Shown piece by piece: positions 23,230-23,671 of a stretch of DNA of 23,671 nt; the first letter of the stretch is position 1; every line of letters starts with the position of its first letter. Under the pieces are notes generated by a model that made no database searches, had not been told where the DNA came from, and saw only the letters and a program-made list of their open reading frames with translations. Source of the stretch: a virus; the IMG/VR virus record IMGVR_UViG_3300002144_000875, positions 1 through 23,671 of that record; one strand, 5' to 3'. The position numbers were made by a program, and so were the translations under genes.

Positions 23230-23671
23230 ATGGGAAAAATTAACGAGGCATTTAATTCAGAGGAATCAAAAAAGATTTATGATAATTTTTTAGCTATCGT
23301 TACTGACTCAAAACGTAGAGACAAACTTGTAAAGAAACACGGCAGTAACGCAGAGGCAGTAGCTTATGGTGCTGCCGTGAATCAAGTTAAAAAACAATCA
23401 TCTAAAGAACCTAAAGAAGAGGATAAAATGGATAAAACAGAAAAGCTAAAAGAAATGGTTAAGGATGCTTTAATGAATCCTAAAAAAGCTGACTTGAATA
23501 AAGATGGAGAACTTTCCCCATACGAAAAAAAACGTGGTGCGGCTATTGAAAAAAATATAGCTGAATCCACTTCAAAACATACAGTTAAATATTCAAAATC
23601 AAATGACACATATCAAGTATGGTTAGCGGATGAGATAGTAACTGATTTTGCTACTAAAGAAAAAGCAGATG
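23230..23671 (+). CDS. EF-hand-bearing protein, 5' part
   Basis: The frame is open to the window end, so the C terminus is missing; 147 residues are visible. It begins MGKINEAFNSEESKKIYDNF, where I-N-E|A at 4-7 looks like a short T4-type leader site (compare T4 Alt). A helical, Lys-rich part (RDKLVKKHGSNAEAVAYGAA) follows. Residues 88-99 are a canonical EF-hand loop, DLNKDGELSPYE: D1, N3, D5, G6, L8 and E12 are all in place. The block continues KKRGAAIEKN with an IAE|S triad at 110-112, and then a short beta-rich repeat (HTVKYSKSNDTYQVWLADEI). The protein may bind calcium; its function is not recognised. It starts three bases after the histone-like gene. Confidence 0.75.
   Translation, partial: MGKINEAFNSEESKKIYDNFLAIVTDSKRRDKLVKKHGSNAEAVAYGAAVNQVKKQSSKEPKEEDKMDKTEKLKEMVKDALMNPKKADLNKDGELSPYEKKRGAAIEKNIAESTSKHTVKYSKSNDTYQVWLADEIVTDFATKEKAD

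Noticed and set aside
23382-23609. Minus-strand 75-residue Phe/Ser-rich frame
   Set aside because: It overlaps the EF-hand gene, which has a clear motif and start; its own composition is that of an antisense shadow.
1-23671. tRNA genes, CRISPR arrays, insertion sequences
   Set aside because: No cloverleaf with the usual conserved arms, no spaced direct repeats, and no transposase or terminal inverted repeats were seen; the gaps are also too short for most of these.

Overview
The window looks like a stretch of a large, AT-rich (roughly 70% A+T by eye), T4-related contractile-tailed phage. Every supported gene lies on the + strand. Genes are tightly packed, often with stop/start overlaps such as TAATG, ATGA and TAGTG, and the longest gap is about 130 bases. 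A Bacteroidota (perhaps marine flavobacterial) host is suggested by three things: a CarboxypepD_reg-like domain, a Bacteroidota-type Hc1 histone-like protein, and the near absence of strong Shine-Dalgarno sequences. The host call is an inference. No tRNA, CRISPR array, insertion sequence or credible rho-independent terminator was seen.

Region 1 (1-16266) is a tail/baseplate and fiber module. In order it holds the 3' part of a spike-like baseplate gene, a CarboxypepD_reg/membrane-helix protein, a small helical protein, a gp25-like wedge protein, a gp6-like (baseplate J) wedge protein, a DNRLRE-like protein, a small coiled-coil protein, a 1201-residue protein with a LamG-like insert, an 893-residue structural protein, a protein whose conserved-looking N terminus has no normal start codon, two tandem paralogous structural proteins and a fiber-like protein.

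Region 2 (16268-18447) is a short DNA-metabolism block: a GIY-YIG-like nuclease, a gp61-type primase (zinc finger plus TOPRIM) and a RecB/Cas4-like PD-(D/E)XK nuclease.

Region 3 (18459-23671) is the most unusual part. It encodes a P-loop kinase, a 703-residue multidomain protein (nucleotidyltransferase, two HExxH metallopeptidase-like modules and a zinc ribbon), a HAD phosphatase, a zinc-ribbon protein, a very acidic protein, an Hc1-like histone and an EF-hand-bearing protein cut by the window end. Six of these seven begin with a short leader containing an (I/L)-x-E triad in the first 15 residues, against one of the 15 upstream genes whose annotated start is visible. This resembles T4 capsid-targeting leaders cut by the gp21 prohead protease. 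The hypothesis is that this block encodes proteins packaged in the capsid and delivered with the DNA, some joined in a polyprotein.

The 11-mer ATATTTATAAC occurs three times, each in a gap before a gene or gene group. It is a candidate promoter or processing signal. Its core is the reverse complement of the T4 late promoter box.
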